Shown: positions 28,761 to 36,955 of the stretch, piece by piece
Layout of the letters: each line of letters begins with the position of its first letter
Numbering within the stretch: position 1 is the stretch's first letter
Source: DATFFO01 sp963772815
GTDB taxonomy: Bacteria; Actinomycetota; Acidimicrobiia; Spongiisociales; ZC4RG35
Assembly (NCBI GenBank): GCA_963772815.1
Contig: CAVYYV010000005.1
Coordinates: 1-64,000 of the forward strand
Length of the DNA: 64,000 nucleotides
Direction: 5' to 3'
Translations under genes and position numbers: made by a program
The notes under the pieces: model-generated
The model's input: only the letters and a program-made list of their open reading frames with translations
The model's database searches: none
Told to the model about the DNA's origin: nothing

Positions 28761-29300
28761 ATGAGACGCATCGGACTGAAGCCGGCCTTCTCGGCACTCC
28801 TCGTGGTCACTGCACTACTGATCGCGGGCTGCGGAGGAGGCACCGACTCTGGCAACCAGGCCATCACCCAGCCTCCGCCCTCATCGAGCTCGCCGAGCCC
28901 GGCTCCCGATCACACTCTCACTGCCTCCGGCTCGGATCTGGGCACCATCCTCACCGATGCCAACGGGCGCACCCTGTATCTCTTCGAGAACGATCACCAG
29001 AGTGACAGCACCTGCTACGACACATGCGCCGACAACTGGCCTGCCCTGACGGGCACCGCCGCCGCAGGCCAAGGCGTGGACGCCTCGATGCTGGGCACCA
29101 CCACCCGCACCGATGGTACGACCCAGGTGACGTACAACGGATGGGCCGTCTACTACTTCTCCGGAGACAGCCAACCCGGTGACACAAACGGCCAGGGGAT
29201 CGGAGACGTCTGGTACGCCATGGGCGCCGATGGCAAGGCCACCGGCGGTCAGAACGCCGCTTCCACGACCAGTGCCGCCTCGAATCTGGGCGGATACTGA
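28761..29300 (+). CDS. Lipoprotein with secreted-repeat domain (COG4315 type)
   Basis: The 179-residue protein has a signal peptide with lipobox LLIAGC (Cys near residue 23), a Pro/Ser linker, and two copies of the short repeat typical of this family. The first is LTDANGRTLYLFENDHQ with CYDTCADNWPAL; the second is VTYNGWAVYYFSGD with GDVWYAMGADG. Such proteins sit on the cell surface; their function is unknown. Conserved Cys residues in the CxxxCxxNWP segment may form a disulfide or bind a ligand. It lies 80 bases after the persulfide enzyme on the same strand. Confidence 0.85.
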   Translation: MRRIGLKPAFSALLVVTALLIAGCGGGTDSGNQAITQPPPSSSSPSPAPDHTLTASGSDLGTILTDANGRTLYLFENDHQSDSTCYDTCADNWPALTGTAAAGQGVDASMLGTTTRTDGTTQVTYNGWAVYYFSGDSQPGDTNGQGIGDVWYAMGADGKATGGQNAASTTSAASNLGGY

Positions 29301-29357
29301 TCCCGAGCGGGGAGGGGATGGCGGAAATAGGACGAGGGAGATGGCATCCTGAAGGCG

Positions 29358-30284
29358 GTGAGACGCCGGACCGCCATAGCCATCTCCCTCGTCCTCGGGG
29401 CCTGCGGGGCCCTGGGAGCGCAAGCCCCGTCGCCCAGCACCATCGCTTCTCCATCCACCACCATCACACTCCCCGCCACCACCATCACACTCCCCACCAC
29501 CACCATCACACTCCCCGCCACCACCACGACAATCCCCACCACCACGACAATCCCCACCACCATCACACTCCCACCCGGAGTGACGCCACCCCCGTCGTGG
29601 CTGGGTACCCGGCCCCTGCCGCAGGACGCGGACGGCAACGTCCCTCCCCAGCAGCCGCCTCCTGAGCTGGTAGACCGCCGCTTCACCACCACCGATCTGC
29701 TGCCACCGCCCACCGACGACAGCTTCCACTCCACCATCGAGCCTGTTCCCCCTGAGGTGACGGCACGCTCGACCTGGACGTCCGACTGTCCCGTCTCACT
29801 CGAGGACCTCGCCTACGTGACCGTCACGTTCCACGGCTTCGATGGCCGGGCACACACAGGCGAGCTCCTCCTCAACGCCGCCGTCGCCGATGACATCGTG
29901 AACGTCTTCGCCCGACTGTTCGAGGCAGGCTTCCCCATCGAGGAGATGGCCATCACCTCACAGGCCGGTCTGGAAGCACCACCCACCGGCGACGGAAACG
30001 ACACCGAGATGTTCGTGTGCCGTCCCGTAACCGGCGGCACGGGGTGGTCCGAGCACGCCTACGGGCTGGCGATCGACGTCGACCCGTTCCACAATCCCTA
30101 CATCAAGGGAGACCTCGTGCTCCCGGAGTTGGCCCGTGCCTACACCGACCGTTCGAATCTCCGGCCCGGGATGATCATCGAGGGCGACGTCGTCACCACC
30201 GCCTTCGACGACATCGGCTGGGGATGGGGCGGCCGATGGAACTCACTCAAGGACTATCAGCACTTCTCACGGTCAGGGAACTGA
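29358..30284 (+). CDS. VanY-like D-Ala-D-Ala carboxypeptidase lipoprotein (M15) with Thr-rich linker
   Basis: The GTG at 29358 follows gaagg. The 308-residue protein has a signal peptide with lipobox LVLGAC. A Thr-Ile-Thr-Leu-Pro repeat linker follows (about residues 30-73), then an M15C peptidase-like domain at the C-terminus. WSEHAYGLAIDVDPFHNPYI has the zinc-binding His-x6-Asp pattern and DYQHFS supplies the third ligand; SQAGLEAP lies upstream. It would trim stem peptides of peptidoglycan at the outer face of the membrane. The closing 12 bases overlap the convergent dehydrogenase gene. Confidence 0.85.
   Translation: MRRRTAIAISLVLGACGALGAQAPSPSTIASPSTTITLPATTITLPTTTITLPATTTTIPTTTTIPTTITLPPGVTPPPSWLGTRPLPQDADGNVPPQQPPPELVDRRFTTTDLLPPPTDDSFHSTIEPVPPEVTARSTWTSDCPVSLEDLAYVTVTFHGFDGRAHTGELLLNAAVADDIVNVFARLFEAGFPIEEMAITSQAGLEAPPTGDGNDTEMFVCRPVTGGTGWSEHAYGLAIDVDPFHNPYIKGDLVLPELARAYTDRSNLRPGMIIEGDVVTTAFDDIGWGWGGRWNSLKDYQHFSRSGN
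29452..29574 (+). repeat. 21-base tandem repeats encoding a Thr-Ile-Thr-Leu-Pro linker
   Basis: Units close to CACCACCATCACACTCCCC plus two bases recur with a 21-base period, then degenerate to 15-18-base variants with ACGACAATC. They encode the TTITLPA-type linker of the M15 lipoprotein. Such in-frame repeats are prone to copy-number change. Confidence 0.75.
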
Positions 30285-31169
30285 AGGCGAGCCACCCACC
30301 CTGACCCCACACATCTCCTCGAGTGCCTTGACCAGAGCGTGATTGCCCTCGGCGCCCAGGCCCCGGCGTTGCAGGGCCCGGTACATCTGGAAGACGAGGG
30401 CCGTGCCGGGCAGGGGAACTCCCAAACCGTCTGCGGCTTCCAGGACCAGGCGCAGGTCCTTCTGCTGGAGGTCGATGGTGAATCCGGGTCGCCAATCGCG
30501 ACGGATCATCTGCGGTCCCCGGTTGGACAGCATCCACGAGCCCGCCGCCCCTCCTTCGACTGCAGCCAGGGCCGATTTCAGATCGACCCCCGCGGCCTGG
30601 GCCAGCATCAGGCTCTCGGAGGCAGCCAACTGATTGACGACGACGAGGATCTGATTGACCAGCTTCACGGTTTGTCCGGCACCCACTTCTCCGACGTGGG
30701 TGATGGTGGAGGCGAAGGCCTCCATGAAGGGCGTCACCTGGTTCACCGCCTCGGCGTCGCCGCCCATCATCACCGACAGGGTCCCGTTCTGAGCCCCCTC
30801 CGAACCACCCGACACCGGGGCATCGACCCACGACGCCCCTTTCATTCCGACGAGAGAGGCCAATTCGCGAGTGGCGGCGGGGCTGATCGTGGAATGATCG
30901 ACCACGATTGAACCTTCGCCGAGTGATTCCAGAAGGCCGTGGGGCTCTCGTACCACCGCCTCGACATCCGGCGTGTCCGAAACGCACATCATCACCAGCC
31001 GGCATCGACGAGCGACATCTTCAGGAGAGTCGGCCACCACGGCCCCCTCGACTGCCTCGGCCCTTTCTCTGGTCCGGTTCCAGACGACCACCTCGTGGCC
31101 GGCGGCTACCAGATTGGCCGCCATACCCGAGCCCATGATCCCGATTCCGATAAACCCGATTCGTTCCAT
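30273..31169 (-). CDS. Beta-hydroxyacid dehydrogenase (3-hydroxyisobutyrate dehydrogenase family)
   Basis: The 298-residue protein has the N-terminal Rossmann motif GFIGIGIMGSGMAANL with WNRTRERAE. DHSTISPAATRELA binds substrate, and DAPVSGGSEGAQNGTLSVMM is the family signature. The catalytic Lys lies in GAGQTVKLVNQIL, and DLQQKDLRLVLEAADGLGVP is near the C-terminus. It oxidises a 3-hydroxy acid such as 3-hydroxyisobutyrate or tartronate semialdehyde (reverse) with NAD(P). The substrate is not determined by sequence; valine catabolism is one possibility. It is a single-gene unit divergent from the acyl-CoA synthetase. Confidence 0.9.
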   Translation of the reverse strand: MERIGFIGIGIMGSGMAANLVAAGHEVVVWNRTRERAEAVEGAVVADSPEDVARRCRLVMMCVSDTPDVEAVVREPHGLLESLGEGSIVVDHSTISPAATRELASLVGMKGASWVDAPVSGGSEGAQNGTLSVMMGGDAEAVNQVTPFMEAFASTITHVGEVGAGQTVKLVNQILVVVNQLAASESLMLAQAAGVDLKSALAAVEGGAAGSWMLSNRGPQMIRRDWRPGFTIDLQQKDLRLVLEAADGLGVPLPGTALVFQMYRALQRRGLGAEGNHALVKALEEMCGVRVGGSPSVP

Positions 31170-31243
31170 TCGGTCGATCGTAGGGAGATCGACGTGACCT
31201 TCGACCCGTTCGCTGTCGATCGAGAGGCCATAGACTCTGGTAT

Positions 31244-33044
31244 ATGAGCAGTCTCACCGCCGAGTACACATCACCGGGCGAAGTGGAGGTCCTCGCCACC
31301 GAGAACGTGACCAGCGCGCTGTCGGCGGCACGAGAGGGATCACCCCGATCACCCCATACTCTCCTACCGTCAGGGTGACGCCTTCCTCCCTATCACGTTC
31401 GCCGAGATGGCGGGACGGGTGCGGAGAGTGGCGGCCGGCCTGATCGCCCTCGGCCTGGAGCCGGGCACCAGGGTGTGTCTCTTCTCACCGACCAGGTACG
31501 AATTCACGATCCTCGACTACGCCATCTGGGCCGCGGGCTGTGCAACCGTGACCATCTATGACTCATCCTCGGCGGAACAGGTGGAGTGGATCGTCTCCGA
31601 TTCGGGTGCTCAGGTGGTGATCTGTGCCGACGAAAAGCTCCGGGGGGTGTTCGAGGAGGCAATGGCTGCCACACCCCAACCGCCGCGCGTTTTCACGATC
31701 GACTCCGGTGGGATCGATGAGCTGGTCGAGTTGGGCAAGGGCGTGAGTGACGACGACGTCCTGACTCGAGCCCAGGCTGTCGAACACGACGACCTGGCGA
31801 CGTTGGTCTACACGTCGGGAACCACCGGTAAGCCCAAGGGGTGCGCCCTCACCGTCCGCAACTTCGTGTGGACCGCCACCCAGGCCATGACCGTCCTCCA
31901 CGAAGTCATCAACATGGAGGCCAGCACCCTGATGTTCTTGCCGCTGGCACACAGCTTCGCACGGATCGTCCAGGTCGGTTCCGTTACCCAGGGCGGTCTC
32001 ATCGCCTATTCGAGCAGCATCCCCAATCTGATGGAGGAGCTGGCGATCGTAAAGCCGACGTGGCTCTTCTCTGTGCCCCGCGTATTCGAGAAGGTCTACA
32101 ACGGAGCGTCTTCCAAGGCGCACGCCGAGGGCAAAGGCCGGATCTTCGATATGGCTGCCTCGACCGCCGGCGACTACTCGCGCCAGCTACAAGAGGGCAA
32201 GGTTCGGCTGGGTACCAGAATGATGCACGGCATCTTCGATCGACTCGTCTATGGCCGACTCCGGGAAGCACTGGGCGGCAGGGTGACCCACGCCGTGAGC
32301 GGCGGCGCCGCTCTCGGGGAGAGGTTGGGCCACTTCTTCCGCGGGATCGGCCTCGAGGTGCTGGAGGGCTACGGGCTGACCGAGACCTCGGCCGCCACAA
32401 CCGTGAACCCTCCCGAACAGGTGCGGATCGGGACAGTGGGCCGGCCGTTGCCGGGCGACAGCGTCGGCATCGCCGACGATGGAGAGGTGTGGCTGAGGGG
32501 CGGAAATGTATTCAGTGGCTACTGGAACAATCCCGAGGCGACCGCCGAATCGCTCGACGCCGAGGGCTGGTTCCACTCCGGGGACCTCGGGTCACTGGAC
32601 GACGGATATCTGAGCATCACGGGCCGCAAGAAGGAACTGATCGTCACCGCCGGTGGCAAGAACGTGGCACCGGCCGTCCTCGAAGATCGCCTGCGCTCTC
32701 ACCCGCTGGTCAGCCAGACCATCGTCGTCGGAGACAACCGACCCTTCATCGCCGCCCTGGTCACGATCGACCCCGAGGAATTCCCACGCTGGGCGGCTGA
32801 GAATGGAATCGATGCTCCGCTGTCGGAGGCAATCCACAATCCCAAGCTGATTGCCGCCATCCAGGAAGGAGTGGATGCAGCCAACCGGGCTGTTTCCAAA
32901 GCCGAGTCCATCCGTGTGTTCCACATCCTGCCGGTGGACTTCACCATCGAAGGTGGCGAGCTCACCCCCACCCTCAAGGTCAAGCGGCGTGTGATCAGCG
33001 AGCGCTACGCCCACGCCATAGACTCGCTCTACGACCGCAGCTAG
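31244..33044 (+). CDS. Long-chain acyl-CoA synthetase (AMP-forming), one frameshift near the start
   Basis: The ATG at 31244 gives MSSLTAEYTSPGEVEVLATE and TSALSAAREGS. A shift near 31345 is needed to join DHPILSYRQGDAFLPITF and the 545-residue main frame. That carries the AMP-binding motif YTSGTTGKPKGC, a linker region AHSFARIVQVG, GYGLTETSAATTVNPP and FHSGDLGSLDDGYLSITGRK. It ends TPTLKVKRRV. Joined length is about 599 residues, the size of FAA-type fatty acyl-CoA ligases. It activates fatty acids for beta-oxidation or lipid synthesis. Confidence 0.9.
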
Positions 33045-33055
33045 CCGAGCCTTTC

Positions 33056-33084
33056 TCAAGACTCCCCCGGGTACTTGCCGATAG
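33056..33084 (+). promoter_or_regulatory. Sigma-28-like promoter directly before the histidine kinase
   Basis: TCAAGACT (33056-33063), a 13-base spacer and GCCGATAG (33077-33084) match the FliA/WhiG-like pattern of this window. The GTG start at 33091 is 7 bases after the -10 half, so transcription could begin at or near the start codon. Confidence 0.5.
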
Positions 33085-33090
33085 AGGAGA

Positions 33091-34404
33091 GTGACTCGCG
33101 AACGTGCCCGATCGCTCGTCGCCGCCTTGCTGGCTGGGGTGGCACTGGTGTTGGTCGCCACCCAGTTCACCAATGTGACGGTGGCATCCCGCATTGCCCG
33201 GAACGCGGATCGTCTGCAATGGGCCAATGCCGCTCTAGGTAGCGCCGCCCTCACCCGGGCGGCCGCCGGCCAGGTAGCCATCTTCGAAGACCTCGGTGAC
33301 GCCGGCATCGACAAGTCAACGGCGCTGCAGACCGCGCTGGTGGAACTGGCCGACACCCGCACCGGCTTCCAGACCCTGATCGACCAGGCTCCCCTCCCGG
33401 TCGATCCTTCGGTGGCGGGGTTCATGGACACGCTCGGCGCCGGTCAACTCGACATGGACGCCGTTGACGCCGCCTACTGGCCGGTAAGGGATTGGCTCAG
33501 CGGGCTCCAAGACCAGATTCGGGCAGACATCGCTTCCAGTCAGGACAGGGCTGCCCGGCTGTTGGTAGCCCTCAAGCTGGCCATCACTCTGGCCCTACCC
33601 GTGCTGGCCATCCTGTTCTATCGGCGTCGGGCGGCGGCCAAGCTCCGCGAGGCCGAGCTGAAGATGGAGGCGGAGGTCGAGGCGCAACGGGAGATCAGCC
33701 GTGCAAAGGACGAATTCGTCTCGGCCATGTCTCACGAGATCCGCACGCCTCTGACGGGAATCCTCGGCTTCTCCGAGATGCTGGTCGACTCACCCGACAC
33801 CGGCGCGGATCGGGACCTGGTATCGATCATCAACTCCGAGGCCACCGACCTGAACCGGATGGTGGATGACTTCATCATCGCCTCGCGCTTGATCGGCGCC
33901 GGCGTGGCGGTCGACCTCCGAACCACGCAGTTGGGCCCGATTGTGGATGACGCTATTCGGCGCATGGAGCGCCTGGGCGCAGACGTGGTGATCGAAGGAG
34001 AAGCAGCGCCTGCCCTGGCCGATCCGGGACGCGTCGCTCACGTCGTCACCAACCTCCTCTCCAACGCCCACCGCCACGGCGGTAGCCGCATCGCGGTGCT
34101 GCTGGCCGATTCGGACACGAGCACCTCGGTCACCGTCATCGACGACGGCAACGGCGTACCCGACGGGATGACCGACCGTCTCTTCTCCCGCTTCGTTCAT
34201 CGAAGCTCTGATGTGGTGGTCTCCGGCTCTCTTGGGTTGGGGCTGTGGGTAGCCCGCGAGCTTGCCCGAATGATGGGCGGAAACGTGACCCATGAACGTC
34301 GTGCCTCGACGACCCGATTCAGCCTCATTCTGCCCAGGGCGCCTGTCCAAGGCGAGCACGTCTCGCCGCGACCCTTGGCCCCGCGAGTGGCCGTCGGCGG
34401 ATGA
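33091..34404 (+). CDS. Membrane sensor histidine kinase
   Basis: The 437-residue protein has two membrane helices (about residues 9-26 and 158-177) around a helical extracytoplasmic sensor region. A coiled linker and a HisKA domain follow with SHEIRTPLTGILGFSEM (phosphorylated His215). The ATPase domain has NLLSNAHRHGG (N box), VIDDGNGVPDG (G1) and GSLGLGLWVARELARMMGG (G2). No response regulator is adjacent. Its stop overlaps the ATG of a Thr-rich surface protein (34401-34404), an unusual partner that might be sensed or controlled. A sigma-28-like promoter lies immediately upstream. Confidence 0.9.
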   Translation: MTRERARSLVAALLAGVALVLVATQFTNVTVASRIARNADRLQWANAALGSAALTRAAAGQVAIFEDLGDAGIDKSTALQTALVELADTRTGFQTLIDQAPLPVDPSVAGFMDTLGAGQLDMDAVDAAYWPVRDWLSGLQDQIRADIASSQDRAARLLVALKLAITLALPVLAILFYRRRAAAKLREAELKMEAEVEAQREISRAKDEFVSAMSHEIRTPLTGILGFSEMLVDSPDTGADRDLVSIINSEATDLNRMVDDFIIASRLIGAGVAVDLRTTQLGPIVDDAIRRMERLGADVVIEGEAAPALADPGRVAHVVTNLLSNAHRHGGSRIAVLLADSDTSTSVTVIDDGNGVPDGMTDRLFSRFVHRSSDVVVSGSLGLGLWVARELARMMGGNVTHERRASTTRFSLILPRAPVQGEHVSPRPLAPRVAVGG

Positions 34405-35547
34405 GCCGACACGCGGCCGGAGCCGTCCTGACGACACTCATGGTGATGGCCCTGGCCATCCCGGTTCTGGCATCGGGTTACAGCTACGCCGACGATTTCG
34501 GGTCGGGTGGATACGAGGGCTCAACCGGCTCGGAGGTGTGGACGGCGCCGTGGACCGAGGTGGGAGAGTCGAACGGACCGAAATCCGGTTCCGTGACTGT
34601 CACCGACTCTGATCTCTGCACGCTCAGCCCATGCCTCGTGGTCCAGGGCCTGGTGGGCGTCACCAACGTGGGCGCATCTCGCAGGATCACCCTGCACCAG
34701 GGCGACACGGCGGAGCTGCGCTACGACATCGACTTTCCCGGTGGAGTCCTCGTCCAGGGCTCGGCCCTCGTGCAAGCCTCCGCCGACGGTGGTTCCTGGC
34801 AGACACTGTCCACCCACTCCCCGGGTGCAGGCGGCACGTTCAGGGTCTCACTTCCCAAGGCCTCCTCGACAATCGACGTCCGCTTCGTGACGTCGGGACT
34901 GTCGCTGCTCGGCTCGATGGCCATCGACTCCGTAGTGGCGACCGTCGACACGCCCGCCACGACAACCACGACCACCACCGTGCCCGTCACGGTGTCCAGC
35001 TCCACGCCCGTGACCAATCCCACCACACTGACGGTTCCCACCACCACGCTGACCATCCCAACGACGACCCCGACGTCACCGTCCACCACCCTTGCGGACG
35101 GCACGTCCTCCACCAGCCGCCCCACGTCCACGCTCACCGACCGAAACGACTCCACAACGTCGGCCACTGACCGCTCCACCACCACCACCACCACCAACCC
35201 GTCCCGGGGCAACGATCCCTCCACGACGACGTCTACCACGGTCCGTAAGGACGGGGGCCTCGACTCATCGCCCCCACCCCCGGGGGACTCGACGTCACCA
35301 CCGTCACCACCGGCACCGCCGTCACAGACCTCGGGAGTGGTGACCCGGCTCGACCCCGGCCTCGGGACAGCCCGAATCCAGGTCCACGCTCAGGAGAACC
35401 TGGCCGTCCGGTTCGTAAGGGCCAGCGAGCACCTCGGATTCGACATCGTGGCCAATCTCGTCCTGGGCGGCGTCCCTCGCCTGGGCGTCGGTCACCGGGC
35501 TCGAACGAAGGCGCTCGACGACCAGGCAGGCCACCGAGACGGGCTGA
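34401..35547 (+). CDS. Thr/Ser/Pro-rich cell-surface protein with C-terminal membrane anchor, one frameshift
   Basis: The signal peptide (MSRHAAGAVLTTLMVMALAI) precedes a beta-sandwich-like domain of about 170 residues (YADDFGSGGYEGSTGSEVW, LRYDIDFPGGVLVQGSALVQ). A roughly 140-residue linker of Thr, Ser and Pro repeats follows. Near 35470 the open frame runs on as Arg/Pro-rich nonsense across the next gene. The alternative frame reads ASLAWASVTGLERRRS and stops at 35547, making a C-terminal helix with a basic tail, just before the convergent gene ends at 35551. The function is unknown; it was probably displayed at the surface and paired with the kinase. Confidence 0.7.
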
Positions 35548-35550
35548 CGC

Positions 35551-36699
35551 TCAGCCCAGCTCCGCCACCAGCGCGTCGACCAGCCGCCGGTAGTCGTCGA
35601 GACGGTTGTAGCGCTGGGCAGAGATACGCAACACCCGCCGATCGGACCACGAGAACACCGGGACCTCGATGGCGTGATCGTGACGGAGCCGCGTCGTCAG
35701 CTCGTCGGTGAGCCCGTCGTCGTGAGGTTGTCCGGGAAGGACCATGGCCGCCATCGACCCGATCCATTCCTCATCTGCACCCGGCTCTAGGTCGAGGGCC
35801 TCGACCAGGATGCGCCGACCCTCCAGGGCGAGGGTGTGGTTGGCTGACATGACTCCCTCCCAACCGTCGGGATGGGCATTGGCCATCGTGTCGATCGCCG
35901 CCGGAACCGCCAACCAGGCGGACGGGTCGTCGGTTCCCGCCCAGTCGAACAGTGCCTGGAGCCGAGACTGACCGGGCAGCACCATGTTCCATCCGTGAGA
36001 TATCACCAGCGGCATCACGTCGCCCTCCCGTCTCTCCGCCACCGACAGAAACGCGGCACCCTTGGGAGCACATACCCACTTGTGGAGGTTGCCGACGTAG
36101 TAGGAGGCGTCGAGCGCCCCCACATCCAGCGGAACCATGCCCGGGCCGTGAGCGCCATCCACCAGGACCGGGATTTCTGGCTCGATGGCAGCGACTATTT
36201 CTCCGACCGGCATCACCAGAGCGGTGGGAGAGGTGACGTGGTCGATCAGCACCAGGCGAGTATTGGGGCTGCGAGCCAGGTCGATCCGGTCGAGGACCAT
36301 GCCGGCATTCGGGAGGCGGGAACGGAATCGGAACTTCCACCACCTCGGCCCCGGCTCGTTGGGCCCAGACACGGGCCGCGTTCTGGCAGGCGTTGTAGCC
36401 GTGGTTGGTAACGATGATCTCGTCGCCTTCCCGTAGACCGAGGGACGAAAGGACGCAGTTCACTCCTGTGGTGGCGTTGTTGACGAAGACGGTGCTCTCG
36501 GCTCGGCCGCCCACGAAGCCCACGAGCCGTTCCCGCGGATCCTCGAGGGCGGGGTGGTACTCCTCGTCGAAGAAGCGAACCGGATTCGACTCGAGGCGTC
36601 GCCGCCAGCTCGTTTTGGTCCTCAGACGCCAATGGGCGTCGCCCCGAACGAACCGTGGTTGAGAAAGGTGACATCGGGATCGAGGACCCAGCTAGCCAC
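35551..36699 (-). CDS. Class V PLP aminotransferase (isopenicillin-N-epimerase-like), two frameshifts
   Basis: The GTG at 36699 follows GGAGAGG and gives VASWVLDPDVTFLNHGSFGA, the typical family N-terminus. A shift near 36625 joins SWRRRLESNPVRFFDEEYHP and VFVNNATTGVNCVLSSLGLR, and one near 36325 joins NAGMVLDRIDLARSPNTRLV onward. LIDHVTSPTALVMPV, VDGAHGPGMVPLDVGALDAS and GNLHKWVCAPKGAAFL (PLP Lys) are all present. Joined length is about 380 residues. The family includes cysteine desulfurases, epimerases and hercynylcysteine lyase; the reaction here is not determined. It is convergent with the surface-protein gene. Confidence 0.85.
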
Positions 36700-36904
36700 G
36701 GCCGCACCTCTCCGGCAGGCTCAAGGGGACCTCGTTGATCATGAACAGATCGGGCCTCCCATCGGGGAGGTCTCGAACGGCCTCGGGGCATAAAGCCGAC
36801 AATCCATGAGGGATCAAGGTAGCCGCCCTGGACCGACGGTGGCACACTCACGGAGCCCGGTCAGATCGATACGCCGCCTTCCAGACGTGCCCTGATCTCG
36901 TTCT

Positions 36905-36940
36905 CCCCTGCAAAACGGACCCATCAGGGGCGCGTTTTGC
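36905..36940. repeat. Overlapping inverted repeats in the intergenic gap
   Basis: GCAAAACG (36910-36917) pairs with CGTTTTGC (36933-36940), and CCCCTG (36905-36910) with CAGGGG (36925-36930). The site is just 3' of the membrane hydrolase gene on the minus strand. It could be a weak terminator or regulatory hairpin, but no U-tract follows. The rest of the 36700-36955 gap shows nothing else recognisable. Confidence 0.3.
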
Positions 36941-36955
36941 TGATAAAAACGGCGA

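Noticed and set aside
35548..35711. Arg/Pro-rich C-terminus of the surface protein running into the aminotransferase gene
   Set aside because: Non-natural composition, antisense to a conserved gene; the alternative frame gives a membrane anchor and stop at 35547.
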